This document shows, piece by piece, positions 42,193 through 51,780 of a DNA stretch of 64,000 bases. The position numbers were made by a program, and so were the translations under genes. The first letter of the stretch is position 1. Each line of letters starts with the position of its first letter. Below the pieces are notes generated by a model that saw only the letters and a list, made by a program, of their open reading frames with translations, was not told where the DNA came from and made no database searches. The stretch comes from Maribacter polysiphoniae (lineage in GTDB: Bacteria > Bacteroidota > Bacteroidia > Flavobacteriales > Flavobacteriaceae): positions 414,882 to 478,881 of the forward strand of contig NZ_QGGQ01000004.1 of the NCBI RefSeq assembly GCF_003148665.1. The letters run 5' to 3'.

Positions 42193-44304
42193 TTAAATTT
42201 TAGAATAAAAATCTGTAAACCAAGCACTTGAAGGTGCAATGAGAAGAACCACCGACCTAGCTTTGACCAAATACGAATCCCCTTCCACTATTTCCGCATT
42301 TTCGAGCAAAACGATATCCTCCGGTGAAGGCAAGGACGTATCGATAATGCGAAACCAATTTTTCTTATTGAAATCATGGGAATCCGGAATTTCAAATTCC
42401 ATGTCCTCGGTATAGGCATTGCAGGCAAGGAATAACACGGATTCCTTTTTAGCGGACCTTACGGTGCCTGCCAAACTATGTGAAGTTGGACTCCAATCCG
42501 GTTGTCCCAATCGAATACCGTTCCAATCGATTTGTCGTTTGGTCTGAAGGAATTCCATCAAAGGCAATGCATCGTCGGCTTCACTCAAATTCGTATTTAA
42601 CCGAAAACCATTCAATACCCGAACAAAGCGATGAAGGGATGCATTCTTCTTCAAAAGGTCCCAATCGAACCAACTGATTTCATTATCCTGGCAATAGGCG
42701 TTGTTATTCCCTTGCTGTGTTCTTCGAATCTCATCCCCCATCAAAATCATGGGGGTACCATAAGAAAGAAGGGTAACCGCCAGGAAATTCTTTATCTGCT
42801 GTTCCCTTTTCTGCTCTACGGCCGGATCGGTCGACGGACCTTCCTCCCCAAAGTTGTAACTCAGACTATTGTTGGTCCCATCCCGGTTATCCTGTCCATT
42901 GGCCCAATTGTGTTTAACGTTGTAACTGACCAGATCATTTAAGGTAAAACCATCATGGCAGGTTATGAAATTGATACTGGTATCCGCCGGTTGGTTTTTA
43001 TGCCCATAAAGATCGGGACTTGCCAATATCCTAGAGGCAAAATTCGATATTGAACCTTCATCACCTCTTAAAAAACTACGCACGTCATCCCGAAACTTAC
43101 CGTTCCATTCTTTCCATTTGTCCCCTATAAAGTTACCCACCTGATAGAGCCCTGCAGCATCCCAGGCTTCAGCTATGAGTTTGGATCCGGCAAGGATTGG
43201 ATCCGATTGGATATCCCAGAGTATGGGTGGATTTTGTTGGGGGTTACCGAACTCATCCCGTGATAATACGGAAGCGAGATCAAAACGGAATCCGTCAACA
43301 TGCATTTCAGAGACCCAAAAACGAAGACTGTCCAAAATCATTCTTCGAGCTATGGAATGGTTGGCATTGATCGTATTTCCACAGCCGGAATAATTCCCAT
43401 AAGACCCATCCGCATTCAGTAGGTAATAGGCCTTGTTTTCTATTCCCTTTAAACACAAGGTAGGTCCCTCGACCCCATTTTCGGCGGTATGGTTATAGAC
43501 CACATCGAGAATCACTTCAATATCCGCCTTGTGTAAGGCTTTTACCATGTCGCGGAATTCATCCAATGGTCCCAATATATCCTTACGGGAACTATATGCC
43601 CTATGAGGGGCGAAAAAAGATACCGGACTATATCCCCAGTAATTCTTTTTCCCTTCTGGGGCATCCTGATTATCGAACTGAAATACAGGCAATAATTCCA
43701 CGGCTGTAATCCCCAAATCCTTTAAATAGGGTATTTTTTCTATCAACCCCGCATAGGTTCCCCTTTTTCCTTCTTCCATACCTGAATTAGGATGTTTGGT
43801 AAAACCTTTTACATGCAGTTCATAAATAATGGTCTGTGTAAAGGAGTGGCGTGGACAGCGATCTTCTTCCCAATCATAGGTGCTGGTATCTACCACAACA
43901 CTTTTCATGGCACTGCTGACATTATTACCGGGCCTGGTGGCTAACTCGCGTTGATATGTCCGGGGTGTGACCACCAATTTGCTATAGGGATCCAACAAGA
44001 CTTTTTGGGAATCAAAACGATATCCATGTTCAGGACTGAACGGACCATAGATGCGATAGGCATATATTTGACCCGCCTTTAGACCTGGAACGAAAACATG
44101 CCAATAGGCCTCCGTTCTATTCTGTTTATTATCAAGAACTATCGTTTCATTAGGTTCGGAATCGTCCGGGTCATTGAACAACAACAGCTCCACAGCCGTG
44201 CTGTTCTTGGAAAAAAGACTGAAATTAACCCCATTGGCCTTAAGCGATGCTCCGATCGGGTAAGGCCAACCTTTTGTAGTTTGCCTATTCGTTTTCAAAA
44301 TCAT
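42193..44304 (-). CDS. glgX: Glycogen debranching enzyme (GH13, isoamylase/GlgX type)
   Basis: A 703-residue protein without signal: a CBM48-like N-terminal domain (about 15-110), then a GH13 barrel. The catalytic residues are the Asp in DGFRFDLASVL, the Glu in LIAEAWDA and the Asp in NFITCHDGFTLNDL. Length and motifs fit GlgX/isoamylase, which cuts alpha-1,6 branches of glycogen. Its ATG overlaps the stop of the GH13 gene upstream (ATGA), so translation is coupled. Last gene of the three-gene leftward operon. Confidence 0.93.
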   Translation of the reverse strand: MILKTNRQTTKGWPYPIGASLKANGVNFSLFSKNSTAVELLLFNDPDDSEPNETIVLDNKQNRTEAYWHVFVPGLKAGQIYAYRIYGPFSPEHGYRFDSQKVLLDPYSKLVVTPRTYQRELATRPGNNVSSAMKSVVVDTSTYDWEEDRCPRHSFTQTIIYELHVKGFTKHPNSGMEEGKRGTYAGLIEKIPYLKDLGITAVELLPVFQFDNQDAPEGKKNYWGYSPVSFFAPHRAYSSRKDILGPLDEFRDMVKALHKADIEVILDVVYNHTAENGVEGPTLCLKGIENKAYYLLNADGSYGNYSGCGNTINANHSIARRMILDSLRFWVSEMHVDGFRFDLASVLSRDEFGNPQQNPPILWDIQSDPILAGSKLIAEAWDAAGLYQVGNFIGDKWKEWNGKFRDDVRSFLRGDEGSISNFASRILASPDLYGHKNQPADTSINFITCHDGFTLNDLVSYNVKHNWANGQDNRDGTNNSLSYNFGEEGPSTDPAVEQKREQQIKNFLAVTLLSYGTPMILMGDEIRRTQQGNNNAYCQDNEISWFDWDLLKKNASLHRFVRVLNGFRLNTNLSEADDALPLMEFLQTKRQIDWNGIRLGQPDWSPTSHSLAGTVRSAKKESVLFLACNAYTEDMEFEIPDSHDFNKKNWFRIIDTSLPSPEDIVLLENAEIVEGDSYLVKARSVVLLIAPSSAWFTDFYSKI

Positions 44305-45473
44305 TGATTCTCTTGATTTCTATATTTTGTTATCAAATTTTTAAACCCTTCAACAAATTGCCTATTAATACCTTCCCAATCGAATGGTGCCCTTACGGCC
44401 AAATCGGAATGGGGGATTGAATTGTGGATAGGCACCTTGTTATACCGACAATTTTCAGTACCATAATAGATTACCACAGGCTGCCCGGTCGAAAGCAATA
44501 TTTCGAAGGCATTCAACATAACTTGTATATCCCCATTACAATGCAAAAGAAACCGATCCATATCATGATTATCCAAGAAAGTGACCATAATATAATCGGT
44601 GGGTACCTGTTGAAAATGTTTCCGTATTTTGGATTTCAATTCTTTGTTGGATCGCAGATCTTCCCCATTTTTGACCGCTTCGACCAGAATATCGTTCAAG
44701 GCAAAATCCAACACCCCATCCAGCTCCCCATAATACTCCAGTTGAATCCCTTCCTGTGAAATCCCGAATTTCCTTTTATTCGTTTTATTTTTTAATCCCG
44801 TGGTCTTTATCAGTTTTTTATCCAACCCATCACACCAAACCTCCCCTATGAACACGGCTTTGGGATATTTCGCCTTCATTGTCTTTCTGAACACCTTCCA
44901 AAACCCGTGTGATGGACCTATGGCATGGTCTATTCTATAACCATCGAGACCCAATGACAACCAATAATCGGCAACCCCCAACATGTAGTTCCTAGCTTCC
45001 CTATTGTTCAGGTTTAATTTGGGCAACTCCCCAAAATCCAAGAAACAACGATACCGATCTGGCCAATTTTCAAAAATGAACCAATCGTGATATTCACTGT
45101 TCTTATTATGCTGAGCATCTCGAAAAAAGGGATGCTGATAAGAACAATGGTTGGGCACAAAATCCGCTATGACATATAGCCCTTTCTTATGGGCTTCCCG
45201 AATCAGTCTTTTTAAATCGTCCTCAGTACCAAAGTGGGGATCGACCTTTTTAAAATCGGTGATATGGTAGCCATGATAATTAAGGGTTTGGTAAAATGGG
45301 GATAGCCAAAGCACATTAATACCCAATTCCACGAAGTAATCCAGTTTTTGTAACACGCCGTTAATAGTCCCACCCAGAAACCCTGGGGAATTTCTTGTTT
45401 TCCCGAAGCCATTGAACCTATCGATAAAAACCTGATAGATTATCGCTTTCCTAAACCAATCAAGGGTGCTCAT
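44301..45473 (-). CDS. GH13 alpha-amylase-family protein
   Basis: A 390-residue cytoplasmic protein of the GH13 family. IIYQVFIDRF is at the start, DGYRIDHA carries the nucleophile Asp, GEVWCD the acid/base Glu, and FLDNHDMDR the third carboxylate. It is shorter than most amylases, with little C-terminal beta domain. It probably acts on maltodextrins or short glycogen branches. ATGA overlaps join it to the genes on both sides. Confidence 0.9.
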   Translation of the reverse strand: MSTLDWFRKAIIYQVFIDRFNGFGKTRNSPGFLGGTINGVLQKLDYFVELGINVLWLSPFYQTLNYHGYHITDFKKVDPHFGTEDDLKRLIREAHKKGLYVIADFVPNHCSYQHPFFRDAQHNKNSEYHDWFIFENWPDRYRCFLDFGELPKLNLNNREARNYMLGVADYWLSLGLDGYRIDHAIGPSHGFWKVFRKTMKAKYPKAVFIGEVWCDGLDKKLIKTTGLKNKTNKRKFGISQEGIQLEYYGELDGVLDFALNDILVEAVKNGEDLRSNKELKSKIRKHFQQVPTDYIMVTFLDNHDMDRFLLHCNGDIQVMLNAFEILLSTGQPVVIYYGTENCRYNKVPIHNSIPHSDLAVRAPFDWEGINRQFVEGFKNLITKYRNQENQ

Positions 45474-47290
45474 AGCTTCTCCATCTTTGGGAGCATTTTC
45501 TCATTTTTTTCATGAAATTGTTCCATACGGGAAAGAATTTTATCCAACAATTGCAATACATCGTTGATATAAGGTCCTTTATTCAACATTACACATTCTG
45601 CCTTCAGTGAGGCTGTTGCATCGGTAATCTCAGCCCTGGAGGGCAACCCCTTTTTCGCGTAATTCTCCAACACCTGCGTGGCCCATACCACAGGAACATG
45701 GGCGGCCCCGCACAAGGTCAATATTTCTTCCTGAACCTTACCAATGGCATCCCAACCCGTTTCAACAGCAAGGTCTCCCCTAGCGATCATTACGCCTATA
45801 TATTTAACCTTCATAGCCGTAAGAAGAATCTCGAAAAGGTTATCAAATGCAAATCGTGTCTCTATTTTTAGAATAATACTCAATTTATCGACAGCATCCC
45901 ATTTTTCCAATTCAGCCAACAACTCCTCTACATCCTTCTTGGAATTCACAAAGGAAAAGTTGACCACATCGGCATGTTTCACCACAAACTCCAGATCGAT
46001 CTTATCTTTTTCAGTAAGCCCACTGATACCTAACTCGGTAGTGGGAAAGTTCATTCCCTTTTCAGCCTTCAGCTTGGATCCCTTTTCATTGGCCCGCACA
46101 ATGCGTACCTCAATACGGTCCGAAAACAGGCTTTCGATACGCCCTTCTATCTTTCCGTCATCGAACAAAATCGTCTCCCCTACTTTTACGCGGTCAAATA
46201 CCTCAGGAAGCTGACAGGAGATGATCGCCTGTTCAACAAGATTCCCATCTTCATCAAATTTTGCGGGAACCCCCATTTGATTGCCTCTTGTAATCGTAAG
46301 CATGTCATTGGTCCTCAATAAAATCGATTGCTCAATCGCAGGAAGCTCCCCAACAACAACCTTTCCCAATGCGCGATTTACGCACTCCAAGGTTGTACCC
46401 GTACTTACATAACACGTTTTGCCACAATGCAACAACACCTGTTTATCACCTACTTTTATCACCTTCAGTTTTCGCTTCTTGTTTCTTGTATCGGTTAGGG
46501 TCAACTTATCGCCCTCTTCCAATTTCTGAAGCCATTCCAACTCGACGGGTAATGTATTCGGTTCGGAAGAATCCTTAATATCGGGAACCAAAACCAATAG
46601 TGTTGGACTAACGACAATTCCACTCTCATTACGTTTGGGTGTGAATTTTCGAATCTTGGGTCCTGGGGTAATATAGCCCGTCCTGATTTTAGGTCCGGCA
46701 AGATCCATTGTGATCGTTACCTTTCTGCCAATGGCTTTTGAGGCTTTCTGTACATTCAGAATGATATTTTCCCATATCACGGGATTATCATGGGCACAAT
46801 TGATCCGCGCACAGTTCATGCCATGCAGCACCATATCATACACCATTTGATAATCATTGGCGGCTTGGGTAGGCAGGGTTACCATAATGCGTACCCTTCT
46901 GCCTTTGGAGCGATTCCCCAGAAGCTCTTTTGTATGTTTGGTCAGTAGTCTTTTTCCGTTTTTTATGGACAGTCCCGCTTTTAAATCTTGCGCGGGATGC
47001 TCCCCAATAAGGCTGTATAGGATAAATCTGGTCTTTAACAGACTAGACATTAAATGACCTTCGGCTTTGGCCAATCTTGTTAAACCAAGATTCTGCAATT
47101 GTTTTTGAATCGTCCTGAGATCGAACTTTCTAAAAGCGTTATAATGGATTAAATTCCTGGCACTTTTATGATAATCTGGGTGAATCTGTTCCAAAAGGGT
47201 ATTCGCTTCCTTTTCTTCCCGTTTAACGGCAACAATGATAGTTTCGATCTGTGCAATCAACTCCTTTATCTTATCAGTCTTTATCTTCAT
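45470..47290 (-). CDS. Atypical pyruvate kinase with N-terminal extension
   Basis: A 606-residue protein. Residues 1-125 are a helical extension with no recognised domain. The pyruvate kinase barrel begins near residue 130 (VRIMVTLPTQAANDYQMVYDMV). Motifs are altered from the standard enzyme: INCAHDNP in place of NFSHG, and MDLAGPKIRTG in place of LDTKGPEIRTG. The lysine/glutamate active-site block KIETRFAFDNL and the ADP/metal region MIARGDLAVE are recognisable. The usual C-terminal regulatory domain is missing. It would make pyruvate and ATP from phosphoenolpyruvate. First gene of the operon with the two glycogen enzymes. Confidence 0.75.
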   Translation of the reverse strand: MKIKTDKIKELIAQIETIIVAVKREEKEANTLLEQIHPDYHKSARNLIHYNAFRKFDLRTIQKQLQNLGLTRLAKAEGHLMSSLLKTRFILYSLIGEHPAQDLKAGLSIKNGKRLLTKHTKELLGNRSKGRRVRIMVTLPTQAANDYQMVYDMVLHGMNCARINCAHDNPVIWENIILNVQKASKAIGRKVTITMDLAGPKIRTGYITPGPKIRKFTPKRNESGIVVSPTLLVLVPDIKDSSEPNTLPVELEWLQKLEEGDKLTLTDTRNKKRKLKVIKVGDKQVLLHCGKTCYVSTGTTLECVNRALGKVVVGELPAIEQSILLRTNDMLTITRGNQMGVPAKFDEDGNLVEQAIISCQLPEVFDRVKVGETILFDDGKIEGRIESLFSDRIEVRIVRANEKGSKLKAEKGMNFPTTELGISGLTEKDKIDLEFVVKHADVVNFSFVNSKKDVEELLAELEKWDAVDKLSIILKIETRFAFDNLFEILLTAMKVKYIGVMIARGDLAVETGWDAIGKVQEEILTLCGAAHVPVVWATQVLENYAKKGLPSRAEITDATASLKAECVMLNKGPYINDVLQLLDKILSRMEQFHEKNEKMLPKMEKL

Positions 47291-47334
47291 TCGCCACGGT
47301 TTTAAATCAGGAATTGTTAATGTACAAATATACC

Positions 47335-47342
47335 GGAGACCT
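47335..47342 (-). promoter_or_regulatory. -7 box of the pyruvate kinase/glycogen operon
   Basis: Minus strand reads TATATTTG, an exact TAnnTTTG, with a leader of about 45 bases before the ATG at 47290. TGACATTGATCA at 47356-47367 lies just upstream; it resembles the Crp-like half-sites further right, but its spacing is 10 nt shorter than theirs. Confidence 0.4.
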
Positions 47343-47497
47343 TATGACCAAATCATGACATTGATCATAATCCCATTTGAATTTACAAGATTCCAATGAA
47401 ACTATCCCATACTACATTGCGAATTTTATGAAGGCTTGTACTTTTTTGATTTAGGAGAGCTTCATGTCGTCATTAAATCTTGAAATATACTTCTTAA

Positions 47498-48127
47498 GGA
47501 TCCCCAAGAAAAGGACAAAGAGAGAATGAGCTAAAATGTTTCGTTGTGAAATTTGACAAGATGGCCACAGGGTTATTGCGCATTCAACCTCATAGGAAAA
47601 ACCTATGGAGAACATCTACTGACAACTATGGAATGAGCCTCCCACATTCGCCTTGTTGGAAGTCACAAATAGGCAAACGCCATCTTTTTGTTCTTCCAAT
47701 AATGTGTGAAAAATTTGGGGTTGAACCCCTCCCCTATACGTTCAGTTTGAATAGATTTCAAGGTAAGTATAATTGGTCTAAACTGAAATTAAAAAGCAAG
47801 TTTACAATGATGGACTTTACTCATGCGACTGTTGCATCAATGGAAGATCAATTTTCCAACCAACTTCTTGATCAGCCTTATTCAAATTCTAAGCGTCAGG
47901 CAACGAATTTTCAACGCCATCGTTATCTGATAGCGGCACACAATACGAACCTCCCTTAAAATTATCTTGTTCAAAAAATCCTTCATCACATTTTCCCTGC
48001 TTTAGATCACCATCACAATCCTCAAAAATTCGAGGAAGTTGTTCAAAGCGATTTTGAACTTAGTGGTGATACTTTGATTTTATCACCCCTGAATTTTGAA
48101 GGGCAGAAACCTCGAAAGATTAAATGA
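47498..48127 (+). pseudogene. Interrupted open frame, possible relic gene
   Basis: One frame is open from 47498, is stopped by TAA at 47957-47959, and then reads on for 55 codons to TGA at 48125-48127. The part after the stop looks like a real protein end (QKFEEVVQSDFELSGDTLIL). Before the stop, VKFDKMATGLL (from 47546) and RKNLWRTSTDNYG (from about 47600) recall the start of the C-terminal domain of GH2 beta-galactosidases (FDKATGLL and NFWRAPTDND), with material missing between them. The remainder matches nothing I know. A nonsense-mutated relic is the simplest reading. Confidence 0.35.
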
Positions 48128-48397
48128 CTAAAACAATAAGAGCACACAACAGCACGCTAAACCAAATTACTTTACCCCCTACTCTACAACCAGCTTTGGC
48201 ACTACCGGTTCAAACCGTACACACCATACAACAAGCGCTAAAAGTCATTTATTCCTGTCATTTTAATCTTTTAAAGGAATTCATGTTTTCGCTGCGCTCG
48301 GAAGGCTAGATTCAATTGTCTTTCTGAAAAACGTGAATAAATTCACTATTTTTAAAAGCCAGAACCCCACTGTGTTTAGTGGAGCGTTAGCCATAAT

Positions 48398-48694
48398 ATG
48401 AAAAAAACGAAATACAAAACAATATTTCTAGCTTATCTTCCAATCGGAATTATACTTTTTTTGATTCTAAAATCAGAACTAAGTACTGGGTTTAGAGGAT
48501 TCTCTGACTTTTTGAAATATACATTCTTTTTAATTGGTGGAATTCTAGTGTTTATTTACACTATTATAAAACAAGGAATAAAGATTAAGAAAAAAGTTGA
48601 GGTTAGGGAAGCCAAAATTATTATAACACTACTTTTAATTTCTACTTTTTTAGCCATTGGCTCATTATATATTCCAGATTATTTATTTTACTAA
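48398..48694 (+). CDS. Small membrane protein, unknown
   Basis: A 98-residue protein with three hydrophobic segments (about 8-25, 38-57 and 73-92), with a basic loop KQGIKIKKKVEVREAK between the second and third. No family is recognised. Base composition is visibly more A+T-rich than the glycan and glycogen genes to the left. A short stem (CCACT/AGTGG) and GCGTTAGCC lie just upstream. It belongs to the accessory stretch 47300-51490. Confidence 0.5.
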   Translation: MKKTKYKTIFLAYLPIGIILFLILKSELSTGFRGFSDFLKYTFFLIGGILVFIYTIIKQGIKIKKKVEVREAKIIITLLLISTFLAIGSLYIPDYLFY

Positions 48695-48783
48695 AACTAA
48701 AAACACCCGTTATTACTTCCTGTAATTTCGAAACAGTATCTAAACACCATAAGCTTTTAAAACCACATTGATAAAAATTTAAA

Positions 48784-49617
48784 ATGGACGATTTAATAAT
48801 CTTGGATATATTTTGGGACCGACAATTGGTAAAAGATAAATCAGGCAAAGAGTTTGAAATTTTTAGAGGTAAGGATTACGACCACGACTGGGTACATTTA
48901 GGATACGGATATTCAAAAAATAAAGATTGGATTTATTTTTATCTCAACACTTGTTTTGAGCAACATCTGAAAAATATTGATATTGCCAGCTTTATTTTAA
49001 TTGAAGCAAATGAAGCTGAAAACACCATTTATTTTAAAGATAAAAACGCTGTATATCTAAAAAGCTATATGTGTGGTTTTGAAATCTTACCAGAGGTAAA
49101 CCCAAACAATTTTCGCATTATAGATATTGATAACGGCTACTCAACTTCGGGGGAATTCGATTATTGGTATGAATCTAAACTACCTTATTCCCTTTCTGAA
49201 ATGACGCCAATTAATGGATGTTACCAAAGAGTAGGAGATGCCATATATTATGGTCATACCGTAAGAATGACTTGTGATGTGGATACTTTTGAACAAGTCC
49301 ACCCAAAAGTGGATACACTTTTTAAAGATAAAGACCATCTATATTTTAAAAGTAAAATAGTAGAAGGAGCGAATCCTGCAACTTTTCAATTTTTGGAAGA
49401 ATGCATAGGAGAGGATGCCCCATATTATTTAGAATGTGATATTCATTACTATGCTAAGGATGACCAATATGCCTATTTTGTAAACGAACCTTTTGGTATT
49501 AAGACAATTAAGATCAGAGATCTGGAGAATTTCAGGTTTGAAGTGATAGATGAAATTGGATATGGAAGAGACTCTAAATACAGATATGAAAAAGGCAAAA
49601 GAAAAAAAATAGAATAA
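48784..49617 (+). CDS. DKNYY-domain protein
   Basis: A 277-residue protein without signal. It has repeats of the DKNYY type, in which Asp-Lys or Lys-Asp precedes aromatic residues: FKDKNAVYLKSYMC (about residue 80), FKDKDHLYFKSKIVEGANPATF (about 180) and YYAKDDQYAYFVNEP (about 222). Such proteins are common in Bacteroidota accessory loci, and some act as immunity proteins to polymorphic toxins; the function here is not known. The gene is A+T-rich compared with the flanking core genes. Confidence 0.65.
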   Translation: MDDLIILDIFWDRQLVKDKSGKEFEIFRGKDYDHDWVHLGYGYSKNKDWIYFYLNTCFEQHLKNIDIASFILIEANEAENTIYFKDKNAVYLKSYMCGFEILPEVNPNNFRIIDIDNGYSTSGEFDYWYESKLPYSLSEMTPINGCYQRVGDAIYYGHTVRMTCDVDTFEQVHPKVDTLFKDKDHLYFKSKIVEGANPATFQFLEECIGEDAPYYLECDIHYYAKDDQYAYFVNEPFGIKTIKIRDLENFRFEVIDEIGYGRDSKYRYEKGKRKKIE

Positions 49618-49773
49618 CTATTGCTAACGATGTATAACCGCCATTACGGCGTCCTGACACTTCGGGAGACTACGTCCGAAACCACGCGGAATTGGTAATA
49701 TCCCAGAGCTAAACCGAAAAACATTAATTCTAATCCAGTAACTGAGGATTATACGTATTTCAAGATAAAAACC

Positions 49774-50388
49774 ATGAATTTCTTTAAAAAGTTATTTGGA
49801 TTTCAAAAAAACAAAGAAGATGATGATATCGGAAATTTTATTGTAGCTACACTAAACGATAAAGTTATGCCTATTGATAGAGGAGAAATCTACGAAGACC
49901 CTTTGAATGAGTTTCTTAAAGCCAATGGAATCGGAGAAGTAACAGGTGGCGGAACAATGCAGCTAAAAAAAGGGGAACTTGAATATTGCGATGTGGAGAT
50001 TCAGCTGAATTCAGAAGAAATAAATGAAAGTTATATCTCCTCTATTATTGAAAAACTGGAGGAATTAGGAGCGCCTAAAGGGTCAAAACTTACGATAGAA
50101 AAGACTGACCAGAAAATTGAATTTGGAAAAAAAGAAGGATTAGGGATTTACTTGGACGGGATAAATTTATCCGATGAAGTATATAAAACATCTGATTCGG
50201 AAGCATTGGCAAAAGAAATTAGAAGACTTGCTAATATTGAAGATGATACTTTAAGATATTGGCAAGGTAATACAGAAACTGGACTCTATTTTTATGGAGA
50301 GTCATTTGAAAAAATTAAAAATGCAATTGCAGATTTTGTAAGTACTCACCCAGAATGCGAGAATTGTCGGATTGAGCAAGTTGCGTAA
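49774..50388 (+). CDS. Acidic hypothetical protein, 204 residues
   Basis: A soluble, Glu-rich protein with no signal. GIGEVTGGGTMQLKKGELEYCDVEIQL (about residues 50-76) and a mixed alpha/beta pattern are visible, ending in HPECENCRIEQVA with two cysteines spaced CxxC. I do not recognise a family by name. Similar small acidic proteins often accompany DKNYY proteins in accessory or toxin-immunity stretches. A short A+T-rich gap of about 150 bases with a CGCC/GGCG stem-loop separates it from the DKNYY gene. Confidence 0.5.
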   Translation: MNFFKKLFGFQKNKEDDDIGNFIVATLNDKVMPIDRGEIYEDPLNEFLKANGIGEVTGGGTMQLKKGELEYCDVEIQLNSEEINESYISSIIEKLEELGAPKGSKLTIEKTDQKIEFGKKEGLGIYLDGINLSDEVYKTSDSEALAKEIRRLANIEDDTLRYWQGNTETGLYFYGESFEKIKNAIADFVSTHPECENCRIEQVA

Positions 50389-50676
50389 AAAACCAGTTTA
50401 CAACAACACCTTCAATCCATTGCGGATGGATTTCCTAGACCACGCAAAAATGCATGGCAGACTAGAAATCCTTAACTTTATGCCATGGCTTGGTCTTCGG
50501 CGGTAAAATCCAGACGGAATTGGATTTTGATAATAATTGGCACGCTCAACTTGACTGGAAATATAAGCACACTGAATAATATTAAAAAGCACATTTACAA
50601 TATCCCGTATACAGGGTAGTTGATTGGAATAGAGCCTTGTTTTAATTGGTTCATTATAGGAAATAATATTAAATAA

Positions 50677-51489
50677 ATGGAAGATTTCGAGTTGTTTGAA
50701 CCTAAGAATTGGATAGAACTCCAAGAATTTTTATTCAATGAAAAAGACCATAAAATAGATAGGTTTAGATCCCCTTATGCGTATAGGGGTGTTTATAATG
50801 CGGAATTTGGTTTAGAGCCCAGTCTGCAAAGAATGGGAAGAAAACCTTCGAAGGTTGAAGGTACCATGATCAGAAACTTTAAAAAGTACTCTCCGATAAA
50901 CACGTTGACCGACGATTATAACAACCTATGGAACTGGATGACGTTAGGACAACACCACGGACTCCCCACAAGGCTTATAGACTGGACCCACTCACCCAAT
51001 GTTGCTTTACATTTTTTAACAGAGGACATGGACACCTATGATGTCGACGGAGCCATCTGGATGGTAAACTATGTTGCCCTTAGGGATCAATTGCCGGAAG
51101 AACTTAAAACCCCCATTTTCAACAAGGACATATTCTATTTTAGCTCAACCGAATTGCAACAGACCATAGGTAATTCCTTAGAGCAATTATATGATTTTTC
51201 AAGTAGGAATGCCAATACCATGATATTTTTTGAACCCCCCTCCCTCGATGATCGCATCATAAACCAATTCGCTCTTTTTTCGTTTATGTTAGATCCTGAC
51301 TCCAATCCATTGGAGTGGCTAAAAAAGCATCCCAAATATTTAAAAAAGGTAATTATACCTTCAGGACTAAAGTGGGAAATCAGGGATAAGCTCGATCAAG
51401 CGAATATTACCGAAAGAATCATTTACCCCGGGTTGGAGGGTATATCCAAATGGCTTAAAAGATGGTATAGCGACAAGAACAAAATCTAA
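50677..51489 (+). CDS. FRG-domain protein
   Basis: A 270-residue soluble protein with the FRG domain: YAYRGVYNAEFGLEPSLQRMGR (about residues 28-49, with the Arg-Gly of the family name), GQHHGLPTRLIDWTHSPNVALHF (about 91-113) and a late ALFSFMLDP. FRG proteins occur in many bacteria and phages. Some are linked with phage defence or toxin activity, but no reaction is assigned. It is alone on its transcript, at the right edge of the accessory stretch. Confidence 0.8.
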   Translation: MEDFELFEPKNWIELQEFLFNEKDHKIDRFRSPYAYRGVYNAEFGLEPSLQRMGRKPSKVEGTMIRNFKKYSPINTLTDDYNNLWNWMTLGQHHGLPTRLIDWTHSPNVALHFLTEDMDTYDVDGAIWMVNYVALRDQLPEELKTPIFNKDIFYFSSTELQQTIGNSLEQLYDFSSRNANTMIFFEPPSLDDRIINQFALFSFMLDPDSNPLEWLKKHPKYLKKVIIPSGLKWEIRDKLDQANITERIIYPGLEGISKWLKRWYSDKNKI

Positions 51490-51780
51490 CAATATGCTAT
51501 AAGGAATATCGACTCTAAACTTTGGTTTTTTATAAATATTAAAGTCTTACTTTAATATTATACGGCTTCCTTTTTATAAGGATGACAGAACTAACTGTCT
51601 CACCGTATTTTATTAAATATAAAATAGTTACAAGTATTTTTCAAAAAATGGTAACCGAATAGGTAACCTTCACTCTGATTTTATTCGTTAATCAAAAGTA
51701 AAACAATATTATAAGTTATAATACATCTATTGTTATTATCAATTAATATCTAAATAAAAGCATCTTTGTGAACCAAATAC

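Noticed and set aside
47356..47367. TGACATTGATCA upstream of the pyruvate kinase operon as a seventh Crp-like site
   Set aside because: Its half-sites fit, but its centre is 19.5 nt from the -7 box, 10 nt less than at the other sites, and the flanks do not match. Kept only as a remark.
48124..48309. 61-codon frame starting inside the stop of the interrupted frame
   Set aside because: The composition is not protein-like, no neighbour supports it, and it lies in decayed DNA.
48385..49640. Integron attC sites around the 48398-49617 unit
   Set aside because: GCGTTAGCC and GCTAACG are present singly, but I find no full pair of R and L boxes with a long imperfect hairpin, and no integrase in the window.
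50398..50724. Open frame of 108 codons on the minus strand
   Set aside because: It overlaps the FRG gene start, has no start context or coding character, and covers a region that looks like a cassette spacer.
51650..51668. Two GGTAACC copies 12 bases apart
   Set aside because: A short repeat with no promoter element or second example, so no support for function.
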